Position numbers and translations under genes: made by a program
NCBI RefSeq assembly: GCF_000764185.1
Contig: NZ_JQEC01000070.1
Span: forward strand, 19,159-83,158
Source: Colwellia psychrerythraea
GTDB taxonomy: Bacteria; Pseudomonadota; Gammaproteobacteria; Enterobacterales; Alteromonadaceae
Reading direction: 5' to 3'
DNA length: 64,000 nucleotides
In this document: positions 17,446 through 27,600 of the stretch, piece by piece
Layout of the letters: each line of letters opens with the position of its first letter
How positions within the stretch are numbered: position 1 is the stretch's first letter
The notes under the pieces: generated by a model
The model's database searches: none
Told to the model about the DNA's origin: nothing
The model's input: only the letters and a program-made list of their open reading frames with translations

Positions 17446-18157
17446 ATAAGTGGAAACTCTGTACTTCCAAGTTATATCGTTCAACGAGTTATTATGTTAC
17501 GCATAATAACTTATGCAGATTTATCCTAATTAACGTTTCAAGTACACCACGTTTTAACTAACCAAAAATAGCCTATACCCACTCTGACAGGAAGGTTACT
17601 TCATACCATGATGATTGGTAAATTTTTTCTGTCCCTTTTCAATTTTTAAGCTGACTCGAATAACTGTTTGGTGATCAAGATTACACTTAATTCTTGATTG
17701 AGTTTAAGTACCACAGTTAATCACTTATCCGGTGTCATTAGTCTCTTTTTTACATCCTTAATTTTTATTTTAACATCTCAATTAAACTGAGTTGTTTTTG
17801 GGTTGATTTCGTCTTTTTCTTCTTAGTCGATGAATAATTACAATGATTTTTGCAGTCATGTTTACTGAACGTTAAGGCCATTTTGCTGAGTGGGTTAATT
17901 TTCCCTTCAGGCATTATTCACCTTGTTAAATACCTAAAGAAGTAGATATAGCGAGCTTCACAAGATAAAACGCGGACTTATCTAGTATCAATAAGGCTGA
18001 TTTGACCGAGTCATTATGTGGCTGAAGCAATACATTAGGTATTAATAAAAGATATCTACTTAGCCAGTGACAATATCCTTTGGGCTAATGAAAAGTGATG
18101 GCAAATAGCCCTTGGCTTAATGACCTACGGCTCTGAAGATGGGAGTTAAATTTACCA
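17446..18157. other. Long non-coding region before the SLATT/TIR/NRPS operon
   Basis: No ORF is supported in 712 bases. AGTTATTATG (17487-17496) and CATAATAACT (17502-17511) form a perfect 10-bp stem around TTACG, a likely 3' hairpin of the PI-PLC transcript, although without a T run. The rest is A+T rich and must contain the operon promoter; GGGAG at about 18140 provides the ribosome site for 18158. I see no other structure. Confidence 0.5.
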
Positions 18158-18607
18158 ATGAATGAAGAAGAATATTTAACTCAACGCCTTGAAGATCAAA
18201 TGGGCTATTACGATAAAAAAAGTCAAAAAAATCAAAGTTATTATAAGCGCACTAAGGCGATAGAGGTTTTGTCTGCAGGTTTGATTCCGCTGTTGGCCGG
18301 CAATATAGATTCATTGCCCTATGTGCATTGGCTAATAGGTCTTTTGGGCTTGTTAATTGCGGTTTGTGAGGCGATGGAGTCTCTCAATAAATATCAGGAA
18401 AACTGGCTGCTAAGCCGAGCTGTAGCACAGGCTTTGTCTAAAGAAAAGTTTTTGTTCTTAACTAAAGCAGGGCCCTACAGTCATAAAAGCGCATTTCGCC
18501 AATTTGTTGCCCAGGTTGAGAGCACTCTGGCAGATGAAAACAATCAATGGGTGGCTAACATGCAACAGGATAATCACGGTAACAGTGACAAGGAGAAATC
18601 GTCGTGA
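18158..18607 (+). CDS. SLATT/DUF4231-family two-helix membrane protein
   Basis: 149 residues. The sequence follows DUF4231 closely: YLTQRLEDQMGYYDKKSQKN, then a helix hairpin at about residues 30-75 (AIEVLSAGLIPLLAG and WLIGLLGLLIAVCEA), then KYQENWLLSRAVAQALSKEK and FLTKAGPY. In the SLATT superfamily such proteins are proposed membrane effectors of nucleotide-second-messenger conflict systems, opening pores or sensing at the membrane. Its stop overlaps the GTG start of the next gene (GTGA), so it is the first gene of the operon and translationally coupled to the TIR protein. Its role here as the membrane effector is inference. Confidence 0.85.
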   Translation: MNEEEYLTQRLEDQMGYYDKKSQKNQSYYKRTKAIEVLSAGLIPLLAGNIDSLPYVHWLIGLLGLLIAVCEAMESLNKYQENWLLSRAVAQALSKEKFLFLTKAGPYSHKSAFRQFVAQVESTLADENNQWVANMQQDNHGNSDKEKSS

Positions 18608-21600
18608 ATGTTTTTTTGGGCGGAACCTGCAATAACTCACGCTGGCGCGAGTGGTTAATGCCGCAGTTAACGGTTGATTATTTTAATCCCGTTGTCACCC
18701 AGTGGCATGAAGATTGTTTAGCAAGGGAGTTAGAGGCTAAGCAAGCGGCTGACTTTTGGTTGTTTGTGCTTACGCCAAAAATAGAAGGTTATTATTCTCT
18801 GGCTGAGGTGGTCGATACTTCCTATAAACATACCGATCGCACCATATTTTGTATTTTAGATGAAGACGAAGGCTTGCGCTTTAACAAGCAGCAGTTGACG
18901 GTATTGCAAACCATTGGTGAAACCATTGAAGCCAATGGCTCTCTGTGGTTCCATTCTCTTGAGCAGATACGTGATTTTTTTAACGCTGATGTTTCACCAC
19001 AACTCTTACCGTTCAAACAAGACACCTTTGATGTTTTTATTTCTTATGGTCGACGCCACAGTAAAAACTTTGCGGTGCAGTTACGTGAAGCGTTAATTCG
19101 AAAAGGCTATTCTGTTTGGTTAGATAAAGAAAACATAGCCTTAGCCGTAGATTTTCAACAACAAATTGATGAAGGCATTCGTCATGCAGCCAACTTTTGT
19201 TTCATTATTTCACCTCATGCAGTGCATTCTGAATATTGCCGTAAAGAGCTAAATAAAGCCAAAGAATTTAACAAACGCATCATTCCTATTCACCATGTCG
19301 ATATGGGCGACAGCTTTGACGATATACCGGCAGATATTATGCGTCTCAACTGGCTGTTGTTCGATCAAACTGAGTTATTTGACCCTATGCTTAATCAGTT
19401 TGTGAATATGCTGGAGCAAGACAAAACTTTGGTGAATCCACATTGCCAGTTATTATTTCAGGCTGACCAATGGCAAAACGCAGGAAAAAATTCTGAATTG
19501 CTGCTTTATGGGGAGGAAATGGCTGCCGCAACCTCGTGGCTGCAAAATATTAGCCAGCGCCGTGATGTTGAAATAGTGCCTTTAGCAGAGCACACCCAGT
19601 TTATTAATGCTTCGCAGTATTTCAGTGTAGATACACAAGCCCAGGTTTGTATTGTGTATGCGAGTAATTTCAAGCAAAGGCAGCAAGAGCTGGAATATCA
19701 GCTTATTTGTTGTGGTTTTATTGTTTGCAGTAACGTTATTGATACTGGCCCCAATGTTACTTTGGAAAAACAAACCGAAACTATGCTGAAAAAATCAGTC
19801 AACATAGTTTTAATGTTGCCAGAACAGACTGTTGGTAATATTTGGCAACAAATTCAAGCTTTTATTGAGCAACAACAAAAACGTTACTTCACCTTAATTA
19901 GCACAAACAGCAATGCTACAGGTAACGGTTCAGACTTTAATACCGTCATCAAGCTTGCGACTAACGATGAAACTTCAGCGTTAGTCGATGCGCTGATTGA
20001 ACATTTAACTATTGATCACGATTATTTATGTTTACGAAATGATCTTTATTGTCGGGCAATACAATGGTTTGAATTTCAAACCGATGCCGCTTTATTAACC
20101 CTTCAAGAGAGTGGTGAATATAGCGACTTTCTCACCTTATCTGCCAATAAAGGGGTACTAGGGGCACCTGCAAAATTAACTGAGTTTATTAGCATCAGTG
20201 GCGAGCATCGGCAGGAAACTGGCAACCACAACAATATCGATATTTATATTTGTTTTTCTCAAGAAGATAACAACTTTGTTAGGCGTCTGAGTAGACGGTT
20301 ACGAGAACTGAATAAAACCTCTTATGGTTATTATGTTGCAACCACTGATAGCGATGAAGTCAGCGAGGCGGTAAAAAATGAAATAGCCAATGCCAAGTTT
20401 GTATTTTTTATTGTGCCTCGCCAAGCATGCAAGGTGGTTTCATCATGGTTAGCGGCGGCCGAAAATTTAGGTAAGCATATTATTCCTTTACGGCTAGAAC
20501 GCTTTTCAAACCTCAATTATGCCGCTGAATATCAAAAATATCATGCACAGACCATTGTGGTTGATGAGCTACTTGAATTTAGCATGGCAGAAATAGTAAA
20601 TGCCCTTAATACCAATGATGAGCATCTAGAGTCTCATCGTTATTGGTTACAGAAAAAACAATTATGGCAACAAAATAATAGTAATAGTGAGTTCTTGCTT
20701 GGCAGTAAAGAGTCCTTGTTTGCCAGTAAATGGTTAGAAACGGCGATAAGTCATGATCACGAGCCAGCACCAACCGGCACTCAAGTTGAGTTTATTAACG
20801 CCAGTCAGCAATATGTTAGCGCTACTCTTGCTAAGGGAAAAAGAAATCAACAAAGATTGAAAACGTTCTCTATTTTGTCATCATTTTTATGTGGCTTGTC
20901 GTTAATTCTATTGTTTAATCTTTATACACAAAGTAATCGCTTGGCACAAGAAACCAAAATAGCCAAACACGAACGTGCCAATGCACTCAAACAAGAACAT
21001 CTCGCGCAAATAGAACGTGATAACGCGGTGAAGCAAGGCGAACTTGCCCAAAAAGAACGTGATAATGCGATGGCACAGGAGTATATCGCGCAAAAAGAGC
21101 GGGACAACGCTAAGCAGCAAGAAAAACGTGCAATAAAAAATAAAGAGCAAGCGGATCAATCGGCCTTGATTGCTAAGGTTGAACAAGAAAAAGCACAACG
21201 TTTACAATCAATTGCAGAGGCGGAGGCTCTGGTATATCAGGCAAAAATGCATCAAGAGCCGCGCCAGCAGTTAACCATGGCCTTAAATGCTTATCATGTT
21301 TTAAAACAAAACGGTGGTAATACCAATAATAACATTTTGTTTAATTTGTTATACCAGCAACAAAAAAATGGTTTAGCTGTACTTAAAGGTCATCAAAGTA
21401 GTGTTAAATATCTGGCGTTTGAGAAGAATAAACAACAACTTATAAGTATAGATGTCAACAATACCTTGTATTTATGGCAAGTCAGCACTGCCCGTAATAT
21501 TAAACCTATTTATCAAAATAAACTGTCGTTTGTGGTTAAACAAATAGCCCTTAACTTACATGACAGGCATAACATAAAGTTGTTATTACTTAGCCAATCA

Positions 21601-22338
21601 GGCCAACTTTTTCACTGGTCGCTCGAGCCCAAAAGTGAAATTACTCAGTTTGAAAACTTGAATTTTAAAGTGGACCGTATCAGTTTACTGAATAACGATA
21701 ATTTGTGGTTACAAGGCGAGAAGCATTTATATCAATATGATGTTATTGAACAAAACTGGCAGAAACAAGCGATAGAGGTCAACAAAAGCACCCTGGTATT
21801 TCTAAATAAAGACGCAAACGAAGTAGTTACTCAACATCAAGGTATCGTCAAGTTGTGGCGTCGAGACTCGCTGTTCGATCCTTTTAAGTCTTATTGGTCA
21901 GTGCCACAAAAATCGTTAATTTCTCAGGTTATTTTTGTACAAAAACACCACGTCATAATTGCTGGCGACGAACAAGGTTGGTTTTATCAATATCCGATAA
22001 CAGCCAAGGATGAAAACAAGGCAGATATTTTCCGGGCTCATGATCATCAATTAGTTGCCAGTATATTCTCATCGCAGAGCAATAGTATCATCAGTGCAAG
22101 TCTTAACGGCACGATAAAGCTATGGCAACCGGGCAAAGCTTTATCGAAACACAGCCCTATTCAATTTACTCATAGCCAGTGGATACATAGTCTGACCTTG
22201 GCTGCTATCGGTGAATATACCTTCATTTTTGCCGGTACTGAAAGTGGCGATATCAAGCTATATCCTGGGCAGATTGATTCCCTTATTGATCACGGTATAG
22301 AGTTTTTAGCTGCCAATAACTTGAAGGAAGCACTATGA
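18604..22338 (+). CDS. NDT-like / triple TIR / coiled-coil / WD40 giant protein
   Basis: 1244 residues, GTG start with AAGGAG upstream. Order: residues 1-130 nucleoside 2-deoxyribosyltransferase-like (MNVFLGGTCNNSRWREWLMP, YFNPVV, LTPKIEGYYSLAEVV with the family Glu); 140-270 canonical TIR (FDVFISYGRRHSKNFAV, SEYCRKEL with catalytic-position Glu215); 280-340 a helical unit (LLLYGEEMAAATSWL ... FINASQ); about 346-540 a degenerate TIR plus helical unit; 546-750 a third TIR-like unit lacking the Glu (VSSWLAAAENLG) plus helical unit; 756-778 membrane helix; 780-870 Glu/Arg/Gln coiled coil with ERDNA repeats; about 890-1225 WD40 repeats. TIRs with this Glu usually cleave NAD+. The propeller is the likely sensor, across the membrane or in the cytosol. 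Confidence 0.85.
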   Translation: MNVFLGGTCNNSRWREWLMPQLTVDYFNPVVTQWHEDCLARELEAKQAADFWLFVLTPKIEGYYSLAEVVDTSYKHTDRTIFCILDEDEGLRFNKQQLTVLQTIGETIEANGSLWFHSLEQIRDFFNADVSPQLLPFKQDTFDVFISYGRRHSKNFAVQLREALIRKGYSVWLDKENIALAVDFQQQIDEGIRHAANFCFIISPHAVHSEYCRKELNKAKEFNKRIIPIHHVDMGDSFDDIPADIMRLNWLLFDQTELFDPMLNQFVNMLEQDKTLVNPHCQLLFQADQWQNAGKNSELLLYGEEMAAATSWLQNISQRRDVEIVPLAEHTQFINASQYFSVDTQAQVCIVYASNFKQRQQELEYQLICCGFIVCSNVIDTGPNVTLEKQTETMLKKSVNIVLMLPEQTVGNIWQQIQAFIEQQQKRYFTLISTNSNATGNGSDFNTVIKLATNDETSALVDALIEHLTIDHDYLCLRNDLYCRAIQWFEFQTDAALLTLQESGEYSDFLTLSANKGVLGAPAKLTEFISISGEHRQETGNHNNIDIYICFSQEDNNFVRRLSRRLRELNKTSYGYYVATTDSDEVSEAVKNEIANAKFVFFIVPRQACKVVSSWLAAAENLGKHIIPLRLERFSNLNYAAEYQKYHAQTIVVDELLEFSMAEIVNALNTNDEHLESHRYWLQKKQLWQQNNSNSEFLLGSKESLFASKWLETAISHDHEPAPTGTQVEFINASQQYVSATLAKGKRNQQRLKTFSILSSFLCGLSLILLFNLYTQSNRLAQETKIAKHERANALKQEHLAQIERDNAVKQGELAQKERDNAMAQEYIAQKERDNAKQQEKRAIKNKEQADQSALIAKVEQEKAQRLQSIAEAEALVYQAKMHQEPRQQLTMALNAYHVLKQNGGNTNNNILFNLLYQQQKNGLAVLKGHQSSVKYLAFEKNKQQLISIDVNNTLYLWQVSTARNIKPIYQNKLSFVVKQIALNLHDRHNIKLLLLSQSGQLFHWSLEPKSEITQFENLNFKVDRISLLNNDNLWLQGEKHLYQYDVIEQNWQKQAIEVNKSTLVFLNKDANEVVTQHQGIVKLWRRDSLFDPFKSYWSVPQKSLISQVIFVQKHHVIIAGDEQGWFYQYPITAKDENKADIFRAHDHQLVASIFSSQSNSIISASLNGTIKLWQPGKALSKHSPIQFTHSQWIHSLTLAAIGEYTFIFAGTESGDIKLYPGQIDSLIDHGIEFLAANNLKEAL

Positions 22339-24668
22339 AAAATAGACGATTAGTATTTTTAACGTTACTTTTTTATGGTCAGGTTTCGTTGGCTGCAACC
22401 ATAGGCAAAGTTACCGCTGAAATGACATTAAATGCCCTCGCAGGTGTAAAAGTATCGTTGGTGAGAGGTACTGACATTGAGCCGGTATATTCTGATAGTT
22501 ATGGCTTATTTAATATTAAGGCGATGGCCGGTGAAGAACTACTCTTTGAAAAGCAAGGGTTCGCTCCTTTATCGGTAACAGTAGATGCTAGCCGTATTAT
22601 ATATGCCCAGTTAGAGCTTGAATTTATTGATACTGTTGCCCCTTTAGACACCCTACTGTCAACTGCGGGTCGCACCAAGCAAAAAATCAGTCAAATACCC
22701 GCCAGCGTGGTAGTGGTCACTAAGCAGCAAATTGCTAGCTTTGGGTATGCCAGTATTGAAGAAATATTACGGCACGTGCCGGGTTTATATGCCATTGAAG
22801 AATACGATTGGATAGCGGCCGGCAGTAACATTGGCGTACGGGGGTTTTTAACCAGTGGTATCAATAACTCTATGATGATTATGGTTAATGGAATTAACCA
22901 ATATGAGGACTATTGGGGCTCTTATCCGCTATCGCGTATTAATGTACCTGTTGAAACCATTGAGCGTATTGAAATTGTCCGTGGCCCTATGTCGGTTGTT
23001 TATGGTAGTGGGGCTTTAATGGGGGCGATAAATATTATTACTCGCTCGGATAATACTGCTACAACATCAACAAAAAACAGTGCAGTCACCTTGATGTCGA
23101 TGAGCCAAGGGCTTAAAAAAGTATCAATAAAACTAGTCTCAGACGGGGTATTAAAACAAACCATTATCGCTTCATTTGAACAAGGCAATGAAGCTGACTT
23201 TAATTTACGGGCATTGAATTATACAGATGATAGCCGCATTGATGCGCAAGACGCACTGCACTATAACAAACTTTATTTAAGTATCTCAGGAAACTATAAA
23301 GACCGCTTAACATTTGATGCCAATATTTCCAAAGCGGATAAAGGCAACCTATTGGTCTTTGATCGGACACTCGTTAATCGCCAACAAACCTTAATGCAAG
23401 GTATTAACTTTAATGTTGCTCAACAAAGCTTTTGGCTTGATCATGCCATAAGAACAAAAAGTAGTATCAGTTATGTTAGTCATACTTCAGCACAAGATTA
23501 TAGCTCTGGCCACGCTTTATATGGTTTTACTACTTACCGCTCTTCGGCCTATCAACTCGAATTCGACACCTTTGTTGATGGCAATTTACTTTGGCAACAG
23601 CCCCTCGAGCTATCTTTTGGTTATATGCAGCGTTTAGCCGTTGATCTACATACCACCTTTGACTTACCCGCAATCAGCAATAATGATAACCGTTATATTC
23701 GTCTGCACCCTAAAGATACGATGCGCCTACAATCGGTTTATGGCCAAGTCGACTATCAATGGCAAGATAACCTCTTATTGATTGCCGGAGTACGAATCGA
23801 AAAAGGCCATGATTACCGTATTATTTTTGGCTCTGGACAATATTCTACAGAAGATGCTGCTGCGCCTGAAGAGTTTGACAAGCAATACACTAATCCCGGT
23901 ATCACTTATATACCTCGATTCGCTTTGTTATATTCGTTAAATCAGAATAATGTAGCTAAGTTATTGTATAGTAAAGGGTTAAGGCAACCTCCGTTAGGGC
24001 AGGTTAGTGATGCTCTGGCAAGCGAGGATGGTAGCCTAAAGCATGAAAAAATAAATGCTGTTGAGCTTATTTATCTTAATCAATACCAAAATGAAGACAC
24101 AGACCTGGCATTAAATAGTCAAATAAGCCTCTTTCACAATCAATTAAAGGGACTTGTTTTTCGTTATTCAGATGATGATTATCATAGTGATACCAAAAGT
24201 GGCAGCACTACCGGTATTGAAGTTAGTGTGGAATTAAGCTACCAAAATAGCGGCGCTTCATTTGCGTTTAGTCATCAACATTCAAAAGCAGAGAACATGA
24301 AAGGGGCGGTCCCCTTATCACCAAAATCCTTGGCGTATATTAAATTTAGCCAGCAAGTATCAAACGCTGTTGCTTTCAGTTTTTCACTCCGCTATATCGA
24401 CAAAATATATAACGATGCTGAATGTTCTGATGGTGGCAAATGTACCTACATCGATAACGGTTCAGTACATACTAATTCTATTTGGCTGCTTGATAGCATG
24501 ATCAGTAGCAAGCACTGGCTAAACTGGCCAGTCGATATTCAGTTTGGCATTAAAAACCTGTTCGATAGCCAATACCGTTATCCAATTACCTTGAACAACA
24601 AGTCACTCAAGCAAGGTTTTCCAGCTTCAGGTAGACAGCTCCAGTTATCGCTCACCCACCAATTTTAA
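22335..24668 (+). CDS. TonB-dependent outer-membrane receptor
   Basis: 777 residues; ATG overlaps the previous stop (ATGA). A signal peptide ends around VSLA-AT. Residues 22-95 are a carboxypeptidase-regulatory-like beta sandwich. The plug follows (SQIPASVVVVTKQQI, IEEILRHVPGLYAIEE, NIGVRGF, IERIEIVRGPMSVVYGSGA, GAINIITR), then a 22-strand barrel ending in F (LQLSLTHQF). A TonB box candidate is near DTVAPLDTL. Such receptors import siderophores, vitamins or glycans; being inside this operon next to an NRPS suggests uptake of the NRPS product or its metal complex. Its presence in an otherwise TIR/SLATT operon is unusual. Confidence 0.9.
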   Translation: MKNRRLVFLTLLFYGQVSLAATIGKVTAEMTLNALAGVKVSLVRGTDIEPVYSDSYGLFNIKAMAGEELLFEKQGFAPLSVTVDASRIIYAQLELEFIDTVAPLDTLLSTAGRTKQKISQIPASVVVVTKQQIASFGYASIEEILRHVPGLYAIEEYDWIAAGSNIGVRGFLTSGINNSMMIMVNGINQYEDYWGSYPLSRINVPVETIERIEIVRGPMSVVYGSGALMGAINIITRSDNTATTSTKNSAVTLMSMSQGLKKVSIKLVSDGVLKQTIIASFEQGNEADFNLRALNYTDDSRIDAQDALHYNKLYLSISGNYKDRLTFDANISKADKGNLLVFDRTLVNRQQTLMQGINFNVAQQSFWLDHAIRTKSSISYVSHTSAQDYSSGHALYGFTTYRSSAYQLEFDTFVDGNLLWQQPLELSFGYMQRLAVDLHTTFDLPAISNNDNRYIRLHPKDTMRLQSVYGQVDYQWQDNLLLIAGVRIEKGHDYRIIFGSGQYSTEDAAAPEEFDKQYTNPGITYIPRFALLYSLNQNNVAKLLYSKGLRQPPLGQVSDALASEDGSLKHEKINAVELIYLNQYQNEDTDLALNSQISLFHNQLKGLVFRYSDDDYHSDTKSGSTTGIEVSVELSYQNSGASFAFSHQHSKAENMKGAVPLSPKSLAYIKFSQQVSNAVAFSFSLRYIDKIYNDAECSDGGKCTYIDNGSVHTNSIWLLDSMISSKHWLNWPVDIQFGIKNLFDSQYRYPITLNNKSLKQGFPASGRQLQLSLTHQF

Positions 24669-24683
24669 TTTAAAGAGATCATT

Positions 24684-27600
24684 ATGGAAAAAAATATAGA
24701 CAATTTTTTTAATACGTTTTTATATCATACCAAACATCATGGGGATAAAACCGCGGTGATCTGTGGTAACGAGCAGATCACCTACCAGCAATTATGTCAA
24801 CGGGCATTGGCTCTTAGTGAGCACATGCAGCAACAAGGGGTTACCAGCCAACAATCTGTTGCGACTCATTTACCTCGTTCAATTGACTTAGTTGTTGCTA
24901 TGTTGGCCATTTTTAACTTGAACGCGATATTTGTTCCTTTAGGCATTAAGGTTAGCGAACAAAAAAATCGGCAAAAAATCACTCAGGGGCAGATCAACGC
25001 GGTAATCGCTAATTCCGCTAAAATGATCGTCAATTCAAAGATAAAATTCATTGAGATTAATCAGCAATATCAGTCAACCAATAGCCTGCGACCGTTAGCA
25101 AAATGTTATCAGGTGGATGATATTGCTTATGTATTATTTACCTCAGGTACCACAGGTGTGCCCAAAGGCGTAAAAATTAGCCATCAAGCGTTGAATCGTC
25201 ATCTAAAATGGAAAAATGAATGTTACCCGGTCAAACAAGGAGGTGTTGAACTACAAAAAGTACCGTTAAGTTTTGATGTATCAATACGGGAACTATTGGG
25301 CTGGATCCACTCTGGAAACACGTTGTGCATTATCCCTGAAGGTGACGAAGGCAATCCTCAGGTTATTTGCCGTGTCATTGAACAATACCAATGTGAAGAA
25401 CTGAGTATGGTGCCTTGTTTATTGGATGCTTTGTTAGCTTATATTGATGCTTTTAGTGTTTCTGAACAACTGTTTAGTCTTAAGCGTATTATCGTGGGTG
25501 GTGAAGTATTGACGATCAACACAGTTAGTACTTTTAAGAAATTATTTAAACAACAAAATATTGAGTTGATTAATGCCTATGGGCCAACGGAAACCACCAT
25601 TGAAATTACTCACTTTAATTGTAACGACCTGACCTTAAGTGATGATAATAGGGTGCCTATAGGTAAGGCTATTTATCCAGGTTCCCTCGTTATTTGTGAT
25701 GAAAAAAATCGACCAGTGCGTAATGGTGAAATGGGTGAACTACATGTTCGGGGTACACAAGTAGCTAACGGTTACCTGAATACTTCAATAAAAGATAATA
25801 GCCGATTTTATCACCATGTTGAAACAGGACAGCGCAGTTATAAAACTGGCGACTTAGTACATCTCGCTGAAAATGGATATCTGTATTATCACGGCCGTAT
25901 TGACGAACAGATAAAAATTAATGGCCATCGCTTTGAATTACCAGAGATACAACAAGCATTTTCACCTTTGGTTAAACCTTCATTAGTTGTGCTCAGTTAT
26001 GATAAATCGGCACAAGGGCATGTTATTACTGCTTATATTCACCAGTCAGCTATATTAGAACAAGCACTGACACAAAAACACATACAGCAGCACTTAGCTC
26101 AAACACTTGCTTCATATTTGATTCCTCATCAATTTATTATGATCAGTTCCTTCGCTTACCTCGACTCTGGAAAAATAGATAAAAAACAACTTAGAAATCA
26201 TGTCAAAGCTTGGCCATCTTTTACGGGAAATAATGTAACAACGCCAGCTATAAAACAAGTTATTGACATGAGTATTGTTGAAGCTTTTGAACATACTGCG
26301 CAATTACAACCAGAAAAAGTAGCGGTATATGAACCTGATAAAACAATAACTTATCGGCAACTAAACAACAAAGCCAACCGTATCGCTCATGTATTACAGC
26401 ATGATTTTTCGGTAAGAACAGACACTATTATTGCTATACTTATGCCGCCAGGAATTGACTGGCTAACTTGTGTATTAGCCATACTAAAAACTTCAGCAGC
26501 TTACATGCCGTTGTCGCTGAATGCGCCTAAATTGCGTAATCAAGACTGCCTTGATGATACCCAAACCAGTTTATTGATCACCGACGAACAGCATGTTGAT
26601 CAATTGTCGGCTAAGCAAATTTGTTTCACGGAACTACTAAACACAGCTTGTTCAGGACCGAAGCTGTGTGATGAAAACCTCAATATAGTGCGATCTCCTG
26701 CGGGGTTATTTACCGTATTGTTTACTTCCGGTTCAACCGGACGCCCCAAAGGCGTGATGTTGGAAAATTTTGGTATTCAGCACCGTTTGCAGAGCAAACA
26801 AATCAATAGACCCATTGCTGCCAACCAGAGCATGTTATTAATGACCGAACTTACCTTTGATCTGGTGATATTTGAGCTATTAGGCTGGATTTATGCACAA
26901 GGAAGCTTAACGATTATGCCTTTGGGCAAACAAGCTGCTCCTGAAGCTATATGCCAATATGTGCAAAATTACCAGGTGGCTGAACTCATATTTGCTCCTT
27001 CATTATTACATGCATTTCTAAGCTACATTGAGCAATATCAGTTAAGTTATAAACTGAAAGGTCTTAATAGTATTCTTTCTGCCGGTGATATTTTAAGGCC
27101 CGATATCGTTGCTTTATTTGACCGTTTATTACATCAACCTTACGGTATTGAGTTAATTAATGGTTATGGTCCCTCAGAAGCAAGTATTTTGGTGAGCGAG
27201 TTTGTTGTGCCGTCATCAGCCAATTTAGCTGAGATTTCTATCGGTAAAGCTTATCAAGAAACCCCTGTTTTTATTCTCGACCAGCATAAGCGTATTTGTC
27301 CTCAAGGCGATATCGGTCAAATAGCCATTACTGGCGTCGGCTTAGCCCGCGGCTATATTAATGATCGGCAACAAACTGACGATAAATTTATCAACCAAGA
27401 AGAAAAACCACACTGTCGACTTTATTTAACCGGTGATAGGGGCTATGTCGACCAAGCCGGTTTATTGCACTTCTGTGGTCGCGAAGATCATCAAGTAAAA
27501 GTTCATGGACATCGTATTGAACTAGGTGAAATTGATCAAGCATTCCATCGTTTTATTCCCTCTAATCAAGCCATTGTAACAGCAGAAAAACAAGGGCGGG

